This document shows, one piece after another, positions 17,866-26,434 of a stretch of DNA of 64,000 nt. Position 1 is the stretch's first letter. Every line of letters begins with the position of its first letter. A program made the translations under genes and the position numbers. Under the pieces are notes generated by a model, which made no database searches, was not told where the DNA came from, and saw only the letters and a list, made by a program, of their open reading frames with translations. Source of the DNA: an uncultured Lachnospiraceae bacterium (GTDB lineage: Bacteria > Bacillota > Clostridia > Lachnospirales > Lachnospiraceae); NCBI GenBank assembly GCA_902781505.1, contig CACZJL010000004.1, forward strand, positions 58,742-122,741. The letters are read 5' to 3'.

Positions 17866-18252
17866 ATGCAGAAGCTTTTTAAAAAAAGTGATTTGATTAT
17901 TATTGGCGGGTTAATTGTGCTGTCACTGATTGGGGCAGCGTTTTATTTTTTTGTTTCCGGGAAAAAAGCAGCAAAGGCAGAGATTCTGGTTGATGCAAAG
18001 CTCGTACAGACCGTTGATTTGAGTAAGAATCAGACTTTTACGGTTACAGGAGTTGATGGCGGAACGAATCTGGTTGTGGTTAGTGACGGCAAGATTGCAG
18101 TAACGGACGCAGATTGCCCGGATAAGATCTGTGTAAATACCGGTGCAATCAGCAAGCCGGGTCAGACCATTGTATGTATGCCACATCGGGTTGTAGTGCA
18201 GATTAAAGGCAATTCAACGGATGAAGACGGATTTGATGGAGAGGCAAGATGA
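17866..18252 (+). CDS. NusG domain II-containing membrane-anchored protein
   Basis: One N-terminal membrane helix (about residues 9-30) precedes a small extracytoplasmic domain. The motif DCPDKICVNTGAISKPG followed by IVCMPHRVVV, with its two conserved cysteines, is the NusG_II (DUF1312) signature. The protein is not the transcription factor NusG. Its biochemical job is unknown. Relatives are often encoded next to Gx-family membrane proteins and flavin-linked electron transport genes, as here behind rnf. Start ATG 17866 follows GAGG; an in-frame GTG at 17842 lacks a ribosome site. It overlaps the next gene (ATGA). Confidence 0.85.
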   Translation: MQKLFKKSDLIIIGGLIVLSLIGAAFYFFVSGKKAAKAEILVDAKLVQTVDLSKNQTFTVTGVDGGTNLVVVSDGKIAVTDADCPDKICVNTGAISKPGQTIVCMPHRVVVQIKGNSTDEDGFDGEAR

Positions 18253-18749
18253 ACAGACAAACTAAATTACTGACCTATGGCGGTCTGTTCACAGCGGCTG
18301 CTCTGGTCTTCGGGTATATTGAAATGCTGATTCCCATTCCTTTTCCGATTCCGGGAATGAAACTGGGACTTGCCAATGTCGCTATTCTTGCAGTGCTTTA
18401 TTACCTTGGCGAGAAAGAGGCACTGGTGATAGACATATTGCGAGTGACATTAAGTTCCATTCTGTTTGGCAATCCTCAGATGTTTTTCTTCAGCATTGCA
18501 GGAGCATTAGCCAGTATCATAGTGATGATCGGGTTGAAGAAAACGAAGAAGTTTGGAATCATTGGTGTATCAGTTGCAGGTGGGGTAGCACATAATGCAG
18601 GACAGATTCTTGTAGCTATCTGGGTGATGGGAACGTCTGAGATTATCTATATGCTTCCGGCACTGGCACTGTTTGGAATTGTGACCGGAATTCTGGTTGG
18701 AGTGACCGGAGGACTGGTGGCAGACAGACTGCCAAAGACAGACAGGTGA
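18249..18749 (+). CDS. Gx transporter family / heptaprenyl diphosphate synthase component I-like membrane protein
   Basis: The 166-residue protein has five or six membrane helices and the family signature PFPIPGMKLGLANVAIL (the Gx repeats) near residues 30-46. Databases name this family both Gx transporter and heptaprenyl diphosphate synthase component I. The sequence looks like a small membrane carrier, resembling the substrate-binding subunit of ECF transporters, and not like a prenyl synthase. The start overlaps the NusG-II gene by four bases, so the two work as a pair. A bidirectional terminator follows. Confidence 0.85.
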   Translation: MNRQTKLLTYGGLFTAAALVFGYIEMLIPIPFPIPGMKLGLANVAILAVLYYLGEKEALVIDILRVTLSSILFGNPQMFFFSIAGALASIIVMIGLKKTKKFGIIGVSVAGGVAHNAGQILVAIWVMGTSEIIYMLPALALFGIVTGILVGVTGGLVADRLPKTDR

Positions 18750-18792
18750 AAGTTATTTAAGCTCTCACAGTAGGACAGAGACATATATGAAT

Positions 18793-18833
18793 AAAAGCTC
18801 AGGAGCCGCAGCGTAGCGATTCCTGAGCTTTTG
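18793..18833 (+). terminator. Bidirectional terminator between convergent genes
   Basis: AAAAGCTCAGGA (18793-18804) pairs with TCCTGAGCTTTT (18821-18832). The stem ends four bases from the stop of the minus-strand glycosyltransferase, so it serves both sides. Confidence 0.92.
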
Positions 18834-18835
18834 TT

Positions 18836-20161
18836 TTACTTATTTATACGAACCTTAGCAGTTTCGAGATCATCTAAGGATGTAGTGATGTTGTGCTTAA
18901 TCGGCTTCCACTCAACCTTCTTGAATAAGGCTACGATGGAAATTGGAATGTAGGTCAGCATAAACAGTGGGAAGGTGAAGATTGCGAGAATCTTACGGCT
19001 GTTTAAGGCTACGATTTTGTTCCATTCAGAAATTGTAGTAATCAGTCCGACAACAAACATCAGCACATAGTACTGAACAATCTGGAACGCAAGCATGCGG
19101 CCGGTAGCAGGGAGGAACTCCATTGCCTTTTCCGGGCTGGTAGCTGCGAGGATGATGTAGAATGCATTTACAAGCATCAATCCAAGGGTCAGTAAAGTAG
19201 CAGGTGCAAGTGTCATGAGCATGTCGTAGCAGGAGAAGAACATCTTCTTCTTTGTGAAGATTCCTTTAATCAGGTCAAGGCCGTGTTTCCAGATAACCTG
19301 GTAGAAGCCCTTTGACCAGCGCATACGCTGTGTCCATGACTGACGGAAGGTGGTTGGCTGCTCATCATAGAACATTGCATTCATGGCAAATCCAATCTTT
19401 TCACCATCCAGGATGTTTACAGTAGAGAACTGGATATCCTCTGTTAAGAGGTTGAACTTCCAGCCGCCGTACTTGTAAAGAAGAGAACTGTCGAACAGAT
19501 AACCGGTACCGGAAACGGCACAGCTGTTATTAGTCATAACTCTTGCATTGTTTAAGTACTTTGCCTCTCTTAAGAACCAGAGAGAGTAGCCGGATGTAAT
19601 CCAGTTTGTATCATAGTTCTTGGAATTTCTGTAGGAGGTAACAACCTTGTGACCCTGACAGAAAACCTTGTTCATTTCTGTTACATAATTCTTGGAGATG
19701 ATGTTATCGGCATCGAAGATAAAGTAGCCGTCGTAAGCATCATATCCGCCGTATTCCTTATCAATACGGGAGAAGCAGTAGTCAAGCGCGTAGCTCTTAC
19801 CAACCTCAACCTTGTTGAAACGTTCAAAAACAATGGCACCCTTTAAGCTTGCAATGGATGCGGTGTCATCTGTACAGTTATCTGCAACTACGAAGACATC
19901 AATCTTATCAGAAGGATAATCCTGACGTTTGATGGAATCAATGAGATTTCCAATTACGGAAGATTCATTTCTTGCGGCTATGACAAATGCATATCGCTTC
20001 TGTTCCGTACATTCTGGCTCAGCAACGGCCAGGCCGCTTTTCTTCAGTCTGTATTCTTTATAATCATGAGCCCAGACGATTAATACATAAACGAACTGAT
20101 AGGTGTAAGCGACTCCGAGAAGTGCAAACACAATGGTTGTCACCAGATTAAGTGCGTTCAT
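18836..20161 (-). CDS. Membrane glycosyltransferase family 2, processive type
   Basis: The 441-residue protein has an N-terminal membrane helix (about 5-30), a GT2 catalytic domain (about 55-300) and three or four C-terminal helices. The processive-enzyme motifs are all present: VADNCTDD, FDADN (metal-binding DxD), LTEDIQFS (catalytic Asp) and QRMRW (the QxxRW motif). This is the layout of NodC, IcaA and hyaluronan synthases, so it probably builds or extends a polysaccharide from a UDP-sugar. Sugar and product are not readable. It stands alone with a strong promoter of its own and no polysaccharide export gene nearby. Confidence 0.9.
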   Translation of the reverse strand: MNALNLVTTIVFALLGVAYTYQFVYVLIVWAHDYKEYRLKKSGLAVAEPECTEQKRYAFVIAARNESSVIGNLIDSIKRQDYPSDKIDVFVVADNCTDDTASIASLKGAIVFERFNKVEVGKSYALDYCFSRIDKEYGGYDAYDGYFIFDADNIISKNYVTEMNKVFCQGHKVVTSYRNSKNYDTNWITSGYSLWFLREAKYLNNARVMTNNSCAVSGTGYLFDSSLLYKYGGWKFNLLTEDIQFSTVNILDGEKIGFAMNAMFYDEQPTTFRQSWTQRMRWSKGFYQVIWKHGLDLIKGIFTKKKMFFSCYDMLMTLAPATLLTLGLMLVNAFYIILAATSPEKAMEFLPATGRMLAFQIVQYYVLMFVVGLITTISEWNKIVALNSRKILAIFTFPLFMLTYIPISIVALFKKVEWKPIKHNITTSLDDLETAKVRINK

Positions 20162-20206
20162 AAATTTCTCCTTTGAAAATGAAGTATTTATCTGATTCTT
20201 TAGCGT

Positions 20207-20234
20207 ATTATAGCAGGACTTGTGAACAAGTCAA
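20207..20234 (-). promoter_or_regulatory. Sigma-A promoter of the glycosyltransferase gene
   Basis: On the minus strand: TTGACT, a 16-base spacer and TATAAT. A dyad, GACTTG-TGAA-CAAGTC (20217-20232), overlaps the -35 and spacer and could be an operator. Confidence 0.8.
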
Positions 20235-20332
20235 TAGATTTTATGAATAATTTATGAATGAGCTTTGGACGATGTGTGACAGAGACGAAAGCACTCAGAT
20301 TGACGGAAGATTCCAAAAAGGAAAACAGATGT

Positions 20333-20361
20333 TTGCCTAACGGCGTTTGAAATAGTATACT
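20333..20361 (+). promoter_or_regulatory. Sigma-A promoter of the DUF815 gene
   Basis: TTGCCT, a 17-base spacer and TATACT. It lies about 84 bases upstream of the chosen start. Confidence 0.65.
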
Positions 20362-20444
20362 TATAGGAAAATCGACACAACGGGCAGGTGGTAACTGTTA
20401 AGTGTGCGTAAAATACAGGAAATGAAGAAAGACAGGTGTGGAGC

Positions 20445-21752
20445 ATGTATAAGGAAATTTCTAAACTGATTATGTATGGAAGTATGGACAGAGAGTCCAT
20501 TTTAATGAAGTTAGGAGATATATTCAGAAGATTTGAAGCAGATGAAACTCCTGACGCACAGTTGATCGAAGAGATTTACACGGAAGTGAAGCGGATTCTT
20601 GTAGTGGCAACAGATTACGGTTTTGATAAAAACCTCTGGCACAACTATTTAACATTTCTGTTAATCACCAACGAAAATCCATTTTCCATTACATGTGAGA
20701 AGGTGGGAGCAAATGAGGGCTCGGTAAATGCATTCGCAAAGAATGATTTTAAGGTCTTTTATGATCTGTTCCATTTTGATTTTAAGCCAATTGAAGAGCG
20801 TCTTGGCATCAGTTGCTTTACTCAGCTTGAAAACTGGACTTCTATTGTAAAGAAGGAACTGATGTACAACAAGAATGTGTCCGAAAAAGTTCAGGCATTA
20901 AGCAGCAAGCTTGAAGAAGCAAAGGATGAAAATGAGTTCTTTAATGCGGTTACGGATTTCTACAAGGCGTATGGCGTCGGCATGTTCGGCTTAAATAAGG
21001 CGTTCCGTATTTCTGATAATGGGGCAGGTGTTGTGACCTTCCATCCAATCAACAACATGGATAAGGTTATGCTTAGCGACCTTGTAGGTTACGAGATTCA
21101 GAAGCAGAAGCTCATTGAGAACACAGAGGCCTTCGTTGAGGGCAGAAAAGCAAACAATGCGCTTCTTTATGGTGATTCCGGTACCGGTAAGTCCACGTCC
21201 ATTAAGGCAATTGTGAACGAGTACTACGACAAGGGCCTGCGCATGATCGAGATTTACAAGCATCAGTTCAAGGATCTTTCAAACGTTATCGCTCAGATTA
21301 AGAATAGAAATTACAAGTTCATCATTTACATGGATGACCTTTCTTTTGAAGAGTTTGAAATTGAATATAAGTTCTTAAAGGCTGTCATTGAAGGTGGCGT
21401 TGAAACAAAGCCGGATAATATTCTGATTTACGCTACTTCAAACCGTCGTCACTTAATTAAGGAGACATGGAATGACCGAAATGATATGGAACACACACAG
21501 GACATGCACCGTTCCGACACAATGGAAGAGAAGCTGTCCCTGGTAAATCGTTTTGGCTGCCAGATCAATTACTCAAAGCCAAATCAGAACCAGTTCTTCG
21601 ACATTGTTATCACTCTTGCAAAACGTGCAGGACTGACACTTTCTGAAGAAGAACTGAAGGCCGAAGCAAACAAGTGGGAGCTTTCTCACGGCGGAATTTC
21701 CGGCCGTACTGCACAGCAGTTTGTAAATCATCTGCAGTCGCTGAACGCGTAA
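20445..21752 (+). CDS. AAA-type ATP-binding protein, DUF815 family
   Basis: An N-terminal region of about 215 residues with no known motif leads into a P-loop ATPase. Walker A is GDSGTGKS (G243-S250) and Walker B is FIIYMDDLSF; a sensor-like YATSNRRHL follows. This is the DUF815 family, widespread and of unknown function; its members resemble DnaA/IstB-like loaders. Start: ATG 20445 lies eight bases after ACAGG; an in-frame GTG at 20436 is possible. It has its own promoter and is the gene just before ruvA, which may be simple proximity. Confidence 0.85.
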   Translation: MYKEISKLIMYGSMDRESILMKLGDIFRRFEADETPDAQLIEEIYTEVKRILVVATDYGFDKNLWHNYLTFLLITNENPFSITCEKVGANEGSVNAFAKNDFKVFYDLFHFDFKPIEERLGISCFTQLENWTSIVKKELMYNKNVSEKVQALSSKLEEAKDENEFFNAVTDFYKAYGVGMFGLNKAFRISDNGAGVVTFHPINNMDKVMLSDLVGYEIQKQKLIENTEAFVEGRKANNALLYGDSGTGKSTSIKAIVNEYYDKGLRMIEIYKHQFKDLSNVIAQIKNRNYKFIIYMDDLSFEEFEIEYKFLKAVIEGGVETKPDNILIYATSNRRHLIKETWNDRNDMEHTQDMHRSDTMEEKLSLVNRFGCQINYSKPNQNQFFDIVITLAKRAGLTLSEEELKAEANKWELSHGGISGRTAQQFVNHLQSLNA

Positions 21753-21835
21753 GGCACCGGCAAATCGGCGAAGCGCGCAGGTCCTGTGCCTGACAACAGC
21801 GGCCTGGCATAAAAATAATAAAGGAATTTAGGAAG

Positions 21836-22444
21836 ATGATCAGTTACATTAAGGGAAGCCTCGCGGAGGTGAATGAAGATTCTATCGTTGTGGACAGAAG
21901 CGGAATAGGCTTTCTGATTCGTGTGCCGGCAACGGTTTTAAATCAGATGCCTCCGGTTGGAGAAGAAGTTAAGATTTTCACTATTATGGCGGTGAAGGAA
22001 GATGATATCTCGCTGATCGGCTTCCTGACAAGAGAAGAACGCTCCATGTATAAGCTGCTGGTGAGTATTTCCGGAATTGGTCCGAAGGGTGCCCTTGGCA
22101 TTCTTGGCGCAATGGATATCGATTCATTGAGATTTGCCATTCTCTCAGGAGATGCAAAGACCATCAGTTCAGCTCCCGGAATTGGTAAGAAGACAGCAGA
22201 GCGACTGGTTCTTGAACTCAAGGACAAGGTTGACATCGAAGGAGAATCTGATATTGCGATTCCGGCTTACAGGGCAGGAGAACCTGCTGCCGGTGATACG
22301 CCGGAGAAGGCGGATGCCATAGCGGCTCTTATTGCACTTGGATTTTCTCAGACCGAAACAAACAAGGCGGTCAGAGATCTTGGTGATGTAGCTGGAATGA
22401 GTGCAGACGACATCATTACTGCGGCTTTAAAGAAGCTGTACTGA
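21836..22444 (+). CDS. ruvA: Holliday junction branch migration protein RuvA
   Basis: RuvA holds the four-way junction while RuvB pumps DNA. The 202 residues show an OB fold (1-62), a helix-hairpin-helix domain with [14 protein letters not shown] and [20 protein letters not shown] (about 63-135), and a C-terminal RuvB-contacting domain (about 155-202) after a flexible linker. The start follows AGGAAG. ruvB begins ten bases later. ruvC, the resolvase, is not next to it. Confidence 0.97.
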   Translation: MISYIKGSLAEVNEDSIVVDRSGIGFLIRVPATVLNQMPPVGEEVKIFTIMAVKEDDISLIGFLTREERSMYKLLVSISGIGPKGALGILGAMDIDSLRFAILSGDAKTISSAPGIGKKTAERLVLELKDKVDIEGESDIAIPAYRAGEPAAGDTPEKADAIAALIALGFSQTETNKAVRDLGDVAGMSADDIITAALKKLY

Positions 22445-22454
22445 AGGGAAATAC

Positions 22455-23453
22455 ATGGAAAGAAGAATTATCAGCACCGAAGTCAGCAGTGTGGAAGAGG
22501 CAAGGGTTGAAACGGGCCTGCGTCCGCTGTCACTTACTGATTATGTCGGTCAGGAGAAATTAAAAGATCATTTAAGAGTCTATATTGATGCGGCGAAGCA
22601 AAGAGGCGACGCTTTAGATCACGTTCTGCTCTATGGCCCTCCGGGTCTTGGTAAGACGACACTTGCGTCCATTCTTGCCAATGAGATGGGCACACATCTG
22701 AAGGTTACTTCAGGTCCTGCAATTGAAAAGGCAGGAGATATGGCAGCTATTTTAAAGTCCTTAGGCGAAGGTGATGTGCTGTTCATTGATGAGATTCACA
22801 GATTAAACCGTGTGGTTGAGGAATTCCTCTATCCTGCGATGGAAGATTATTGCATTGACCTTGTTATCGGTAAGGAAGCGACGGGCAGAAGTATCCGCTT
22901 GACTCTTCCGAAATTTACACTGGTTGGTGCTACAACAAGAGCTGGCATGCTCTCGGCACCGTTAAGAGATCGTTTCGGTATTGTCGGTCATCTGCAATTT
23001 TACTCACCGGCAGAACTTGAAGATATTATCTTGCGTTCTGCGAAGGTGCTTGATGTAAAGATTGAAGAAGATGGTGCGGCAGAAATGGCAAGAAGAAGCC
23101 GCGGCACGCCGCGACTCGCAAACAGATTGCTCAAACGCGTCAGAGACTTTGCCGAGGTAAGGTATGACGGCGTCATTACAAAAGAGGTGGCGCAGACTGC
23201 ATTGAACCTGCTTGAGGTTGATAAGGATGGACTCGATCGAAATGACCATCTGATTTTAGATAAAATCTGCAACAAGTTTAAGGGCGGTCCTGTTGGAATC
23301 GAGACGCTTGCGGCTTCACTTGGTGAGGACGTCGGTACGATTGAAGATGTGTATGAGCCGTATCTGATTCAGAACGGATTTATCGATCGCACCCCGCGTG
23401 GCCGTGTTGCTTCACAAAAAGCATATGAGTCGCTTGGGTTACCTATTGAATGA
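22455..23453 (+). CDS. ruvB: Holliday junction DNA helicase RuvB
   Basis: The 332-residue AAA+ motor has Walker [10 protein letters not shown] (61-69), Walker [10 protein letters not shown], the arginine-finger region [18 protein letters not shown], and a C-terminal winged helix ([13 protein letters not shown] through RTPRGRVAS). It drives branch migration with RuvA. The start follows GAAGGGAAA. The promoter of the next gene overlaps its last bases. Confidence 0.98.
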   Translation: MERRIISTEVSSVEEARVETGLRPLSLTDYVGQEKLKDHLRVYIDAAKQRGDALDHVLLYGPPGLGKTTLASILANEMGTHLKVTSGPAIEKAGDMAAILKSLGEGDVLFIDEIHRLNRVVEEFLYPAMEDYCIDLVIGKEATGRSIRLTLPKFTLVGATTRAGMLSAPLRDRFGIVGHLQFYSPAELEDIILRSAKVLDVKIEEDGAAEMARRSRGTPRLANRLLKRVRDFAEVRYDGVITKEVAQTALNLLEVDKDGLDRNDHLILDKICNKFKGGPVGIETLAASLGEDVGTIEDVYEPYLIQNGFIDRTPRGRVASQKAYESLGLPIE

Positions 23454-23474
23454 GATTCTTCTTTCGTGTATAAT
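23446..23474 (+). promoter_or_regulatory. Sigma-A promoter of zapA
   Basis: TTGAAT, a 17-base spacer and TATAAT. The -35 overlaps the ruvB stop codon. Confidence 0.75.
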
Positions 23475-23522
23475 AGAAAAAAGTCGTGATTTGTGGCTTA
23501 CATTTTGGAGGATGCGGCGAGT

Positions 23523-23936
23523 ATGGCTGTTAAGAACAATGTAGAAGTAGCAATTGGGGGCAGAGTCTTCACCATGTCAGGTTATGAGAGTGAAGAATAT
23601 TTGCAGAAGCTTGCAGGCTACATTAACAATAAGTTAAATGAATATAATTCCAATCCGGAATATCGCCGTATGTCTCAGGACCTGAAGGCGAATCTGATTT
23701 ATCTGAATATTGCTGATGACTACTTCAAGGCGAAAAGAATCGGTGATGATCTTCAGAATGAAATCGATGAGAAGGATAAAGAAGTCTATGAATTAAAGCA
23801 TGAACTGATTACCGACCAGATTCAGCTTGATACAAGACTGAAGGAGCTTAAGGATCTGAAGGCTGAGCTGCTCAGACTTCAGAAGGAAAATGTGCGATTA
23901 GAGACAGAACTCGAAAGCATGATGAAGAACAATTAA
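23523..23936 (+). CDS. zapA: Cell division protein ZapA
   Basis: ZapA binds FtsZ and helps bundle it at the division ring. The N-terminal globular part (NVEVAIGGRVFTMSGYESEEYLQKLAGYINNK split over residues 5-40) matches the family, and residues 70-137 form a long coiled coil, giving 137 residues in all. Start ATG 23523 lies eleven bases after GGAGG (23507-23511), slightly long; an in-frame GTG at 23493 would add ten residues but lacks a ribosome site. A strong terminator follows. Confidence 0.88.
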   Translation: MAVKNNVEVAIGGRVFTMSGYESEEYLQKLAGYINNKLNEYNSNPEYRRMSQDLKANLIYLNIADDYFKAKRIGDDLQNEIDEKDKEVYELKHELITDQIQLDTRLKELKDLKAELLRLQKENVRLETELESMMKNN

Positions 23937-23939
23937 GAA

Positions 23940-23983
23940 GACAGGTGGCGGGAACATGATTTGTGCCACCTGTCTCTTTCTTT
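23940..23983 (+). terminator. Rho-independent terminator after zapA
   Basis: GACAGGTGGC (23940-23949) pairs with GCCACCTGTC (23965-23974), followed by TCTTTCTTT. Confidence 0.88.
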
Positions 23984-23988
23984 ATACT
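23961..23988 (+). promoter_or_regulatory. Weak candidate promoter of the U32 gene, overlapping the terminator
   Basis: TTGTGC (23961-23966), a 16-base spacer and TATACT (23983-23988). The -35 lies at the base of the zapA terminator loop. The -35 match is poor. Confidence 0.35.
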
Positions 23989-24008
23989 AAAACACAGAGG
24001 ATTTGATG

Positions 24009-26414
24009 ATGAACCATACAAAAAGAGCAGAATTGCTGGCTCCGGCCGGTTCTTTTGATATTGCAAAGGCAGTTATTAACGCAGGTGCTGACGCTGTTTA
24101 TCTTGGTGGAAGAAGTTTTGGTGCCAGAGCGTATGCCGGCAATTTAAGTGAAGAAGAAGTGATTCAGATTATTGATTACGCGCACCTTCGCGGAAGCAGA
24201 ATTTATATGACGATGAATACCCTGGTGAAACCAACAGAGATGAATGATTCTGTTGTGGAATACTTAAAGCCATATTATGAAGCTGGACTGGATGCAGTTC
24301 TGGTGCAGGATCTTGGAATGTTCCGTTTAGTAAAGCAGGCATTTCCCGAGCTTCCGATTCATGTTTCCACACAGATGACAACGACAGGTCCGGAATCAGC
24401 AAGGCTTCTTGTTGAGGAAGGAGCTGAGCGAATCGTTCTTTCAAGAGAGCTGAACCTGTCGGAACTGTCTCAGGTGAAGCAGGCAATCGGAGACCGCGAA
24501 ATTGAGGTCTTTGTTCATGGCGCCCTTTGTTACTGTTATTCCGGACAGTGTCTGATGAGCTCTTTTAGGGGTGGTCGAAGCGGCAACCGCGGTCGTTGTG
24601 CACAGCCTTGCAGACAGGAATACACGGCTAAGGTGTTCAGTAACCTGACAGATGTTGCGAGTGTGGTAAATGACAGGAAGCATGCCTATATGCTTTCTCC
24701 AAAGGATATCTGCACGATTGAGATTCTTCCCGATATTATAGAAGCGGGTGCGTACTCTCTTAAGATTGAGGGTCGAATGAAGAATGTGACATATGCTGCA
24801 GGTGTTACGAGTATTTACCGAAAGTACCTGGATATGTATCTTGAAAATGGCAGAGAAGGATATAAGGTTGATGAAAAAGACGTTGCGGATTTACAGGATC
24901 TGTATAACCGTGGCAGCTTCACTACCGGCTACTTCAACCATGACAAGGGTGCAGAAATGATGTCGGTTAAGCGTCCGAACCATGCAGGTACGAATGCACT
25001 GAGGGTTGTTTCAAACAGGAAGGGCGCCATTGACTTTGTGGCCCTTGAAGATATCACAAAGCAGGATGTGTTTGAAATTGATGCCGATCATTCATTTATG
25101 AGCGGTGAGGAAGTAAAGACAGGCGGACATCTTTATATGAACCTGCCTAAGGAATACCGTCTGACTCCCGGAAATGTTGTACGTCGAATGAATAAGGGCG
25201 ATTTAAAGCGTTTTGTTGAGGCGGCTTTTGTTCACGAAGAAAGAAAGGTGCCGGTAAACCTGAAGTTTGTCGCTTCCGTCGGAAAGAAAGCAGTTCTGAC
25301 AATGGAAGCAGGCGGTGTTGGTGTTCAGGCAGAATCGGAAGCAGAAATCGAAGAGGCCGGAAAGCTTCCTGCAGAGGAAAAACAGGTTGCAGATCGCTTA
25401 AAGAAGCTTGGCGATACTCCATTTGTTGCAAAGAAGGTAGATGTAAAGCTCTTCGGAGATCTGTTCGTGCCGAATGGCGTATTAAACAACATGCGTCGTG
25501 AGGCAGCAGCGCTGCTTGAAGATGCGATCGTTACAAAATACAGAAGAACCATGGGCGAAGACGTGCACGTCACGAAACACTTTAATTCTCTAAAGAATGA
25601 TGGTAAAATAGACAAAGTGATGCCTGTTGTGACGAGTGCATTTGCCATGACAAGAGAACAGGCTCTGGCTGCAAACGTGAATGAGGTGCAGGAGATTTAT
25701 CTGTATTACACGATTGCTGATAGGGAGCTTGCCGAGGAATTTAAAAATGCCGGAAAGGCTGTATACGTGGCACTTCCTGAAATTGTCAGAGGAAAGAATC
25801 TGGCGAAATTCAAACGCAGCTTAGATGAGTATCTTGAAGCTGTAAAGTGTGGCGTGATTGACGGTTTCCTCGTTCGCAATCTTGAGGAGCTGACGGCGTT
25901 AGAGGGAACACATGCTAAGGTGGTCATCGACAGTTCTTTATACACTGCTAATGTTGGCGCTGTCACTGAGGTCTTTGAGCTTTGTGAAAAGCTTGAAGTG
26001 GAGCCGGTACGTTTATCAGTGAACGTTGAACTTACGGAAGATGAGCTATCTTTAGAAATGTCAGAGACAGAAGGGGTTCAATGGGAGATTCCGGTTTATG
26101 GAAGAACCGTTCTGATGCAGTCAGAACAGTGTGTTAGAAGGACAACAGGACATTGCAATCACAGGGATGAATTCGCATCGTTAACTGATAAATCCGGTAA
26201 GGTGTATGTAATCAGAAGTCTTTGTGATTATTGTTATACTTTGATGTTTGATGAAAAGCCTCTCGATATCAGAGAGGATGTGAAGCAGTCAAAGCTTCGT
26301 TTCGCGTGTGTACGTTACACCTTCACGACCGAGACGAAAGAAGAAGTAAAGAGAATTCTTGCAGGTGGAATAACAGATTCTACGAAGGGACATTTCATCT
26401 CCGGAATTCTTTAA
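24009..26414 (+). CDS. U32-family protein with C-terminal extension (RNA hydroxylation-type)
   Basis: The U32 core covers about residues 5-330. Its signature is ALCYCYSGQCLMSSFRGG followed by GNRGRCAQPCRQ, with the cysteines that bind an Fe-S cluster in characterised members. Although annotated as a peptidase or collagenase, known relatives (RlhA, TrhP) hydroxylate rRNA or tRNA using prephenate-derived groups. The long C-terminal part (to residue 801) has another Cys-rich stretch (SEQCVRRTTGHC, SLCDYCYTLM). This 800-residue form is usual for clostridia. Start ATG 24009 lies eight bases after GAGG; ATG 24006 is also possible. Confidence 0.88.
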   Translation: MNHTKRAELLAPAGSFDIAKAVINAGADAVYLGGRSFGARAYAGNLSEEEVIQIIDYAHLRGSRIYMTMNTLVKPTEMNDSVVEYLKPYYEAGLDAVLVQDLGMFRLVKQAFPELPIHVSTQMTTTGPESARLLVEEGAERIVLSRELNLSELSQVKQAIGDREIEVFVHGALCYCYSGQCLMSSFRGGRSGNRGRCAQPCRQEYTAKVFSNLTDVASVVNDRKHAYMLSPKDICTIEILPDIIEAGAYSLKIEGRMKNVTYAAGVTSIYRKYLDMYLENGREGYKVDEKDVADLQDLYNRGSFTTGYFNHDKGAEMMSVKRPNHAGTNALRVVSNRKGAIDFVALEDITKQDVFEIDADHSFMSGEEVKTGGHLYMNLPKEYRLTPGNVVRRMNKGDLKRFVEAAFVHEERKVPVNLKFVASVGKKAVLTMEAGGVGVQAESEAEIEEAGKLPAEEKQVADRLKKLGDTPFVAKKVDVKLFGDLFVPNGVLNNMRREAAALLEDAIVTKYRRTMGEDVHVTKHFNSLKNDGKIDKVMPVVTSAFAMTREQALAANVNEVQEIYLYYTIADRELAEEFKNAGKAVYVALPEIVRGKNLAKFKRSLDEYLEAVKCGVIDGFLVRNLEELTALEGTHAKVVIDSSLYTANVGAVTEVFELCEKLEVEPVRLSVNVELTEDELSLEMSETEGVQWEIPVYGRTVLMQSEQCVRRTTGHCNHRDEFASLTDKSGKVYVIRSLCDYCYTLMFDEKPLDIREDVKQSKLRFACVRYTFTTETKEEVKRILAGGITDSTKGHFISGIL

Positions 26415-26434
26415 ATTAAAGGGGAGTTACTTAT

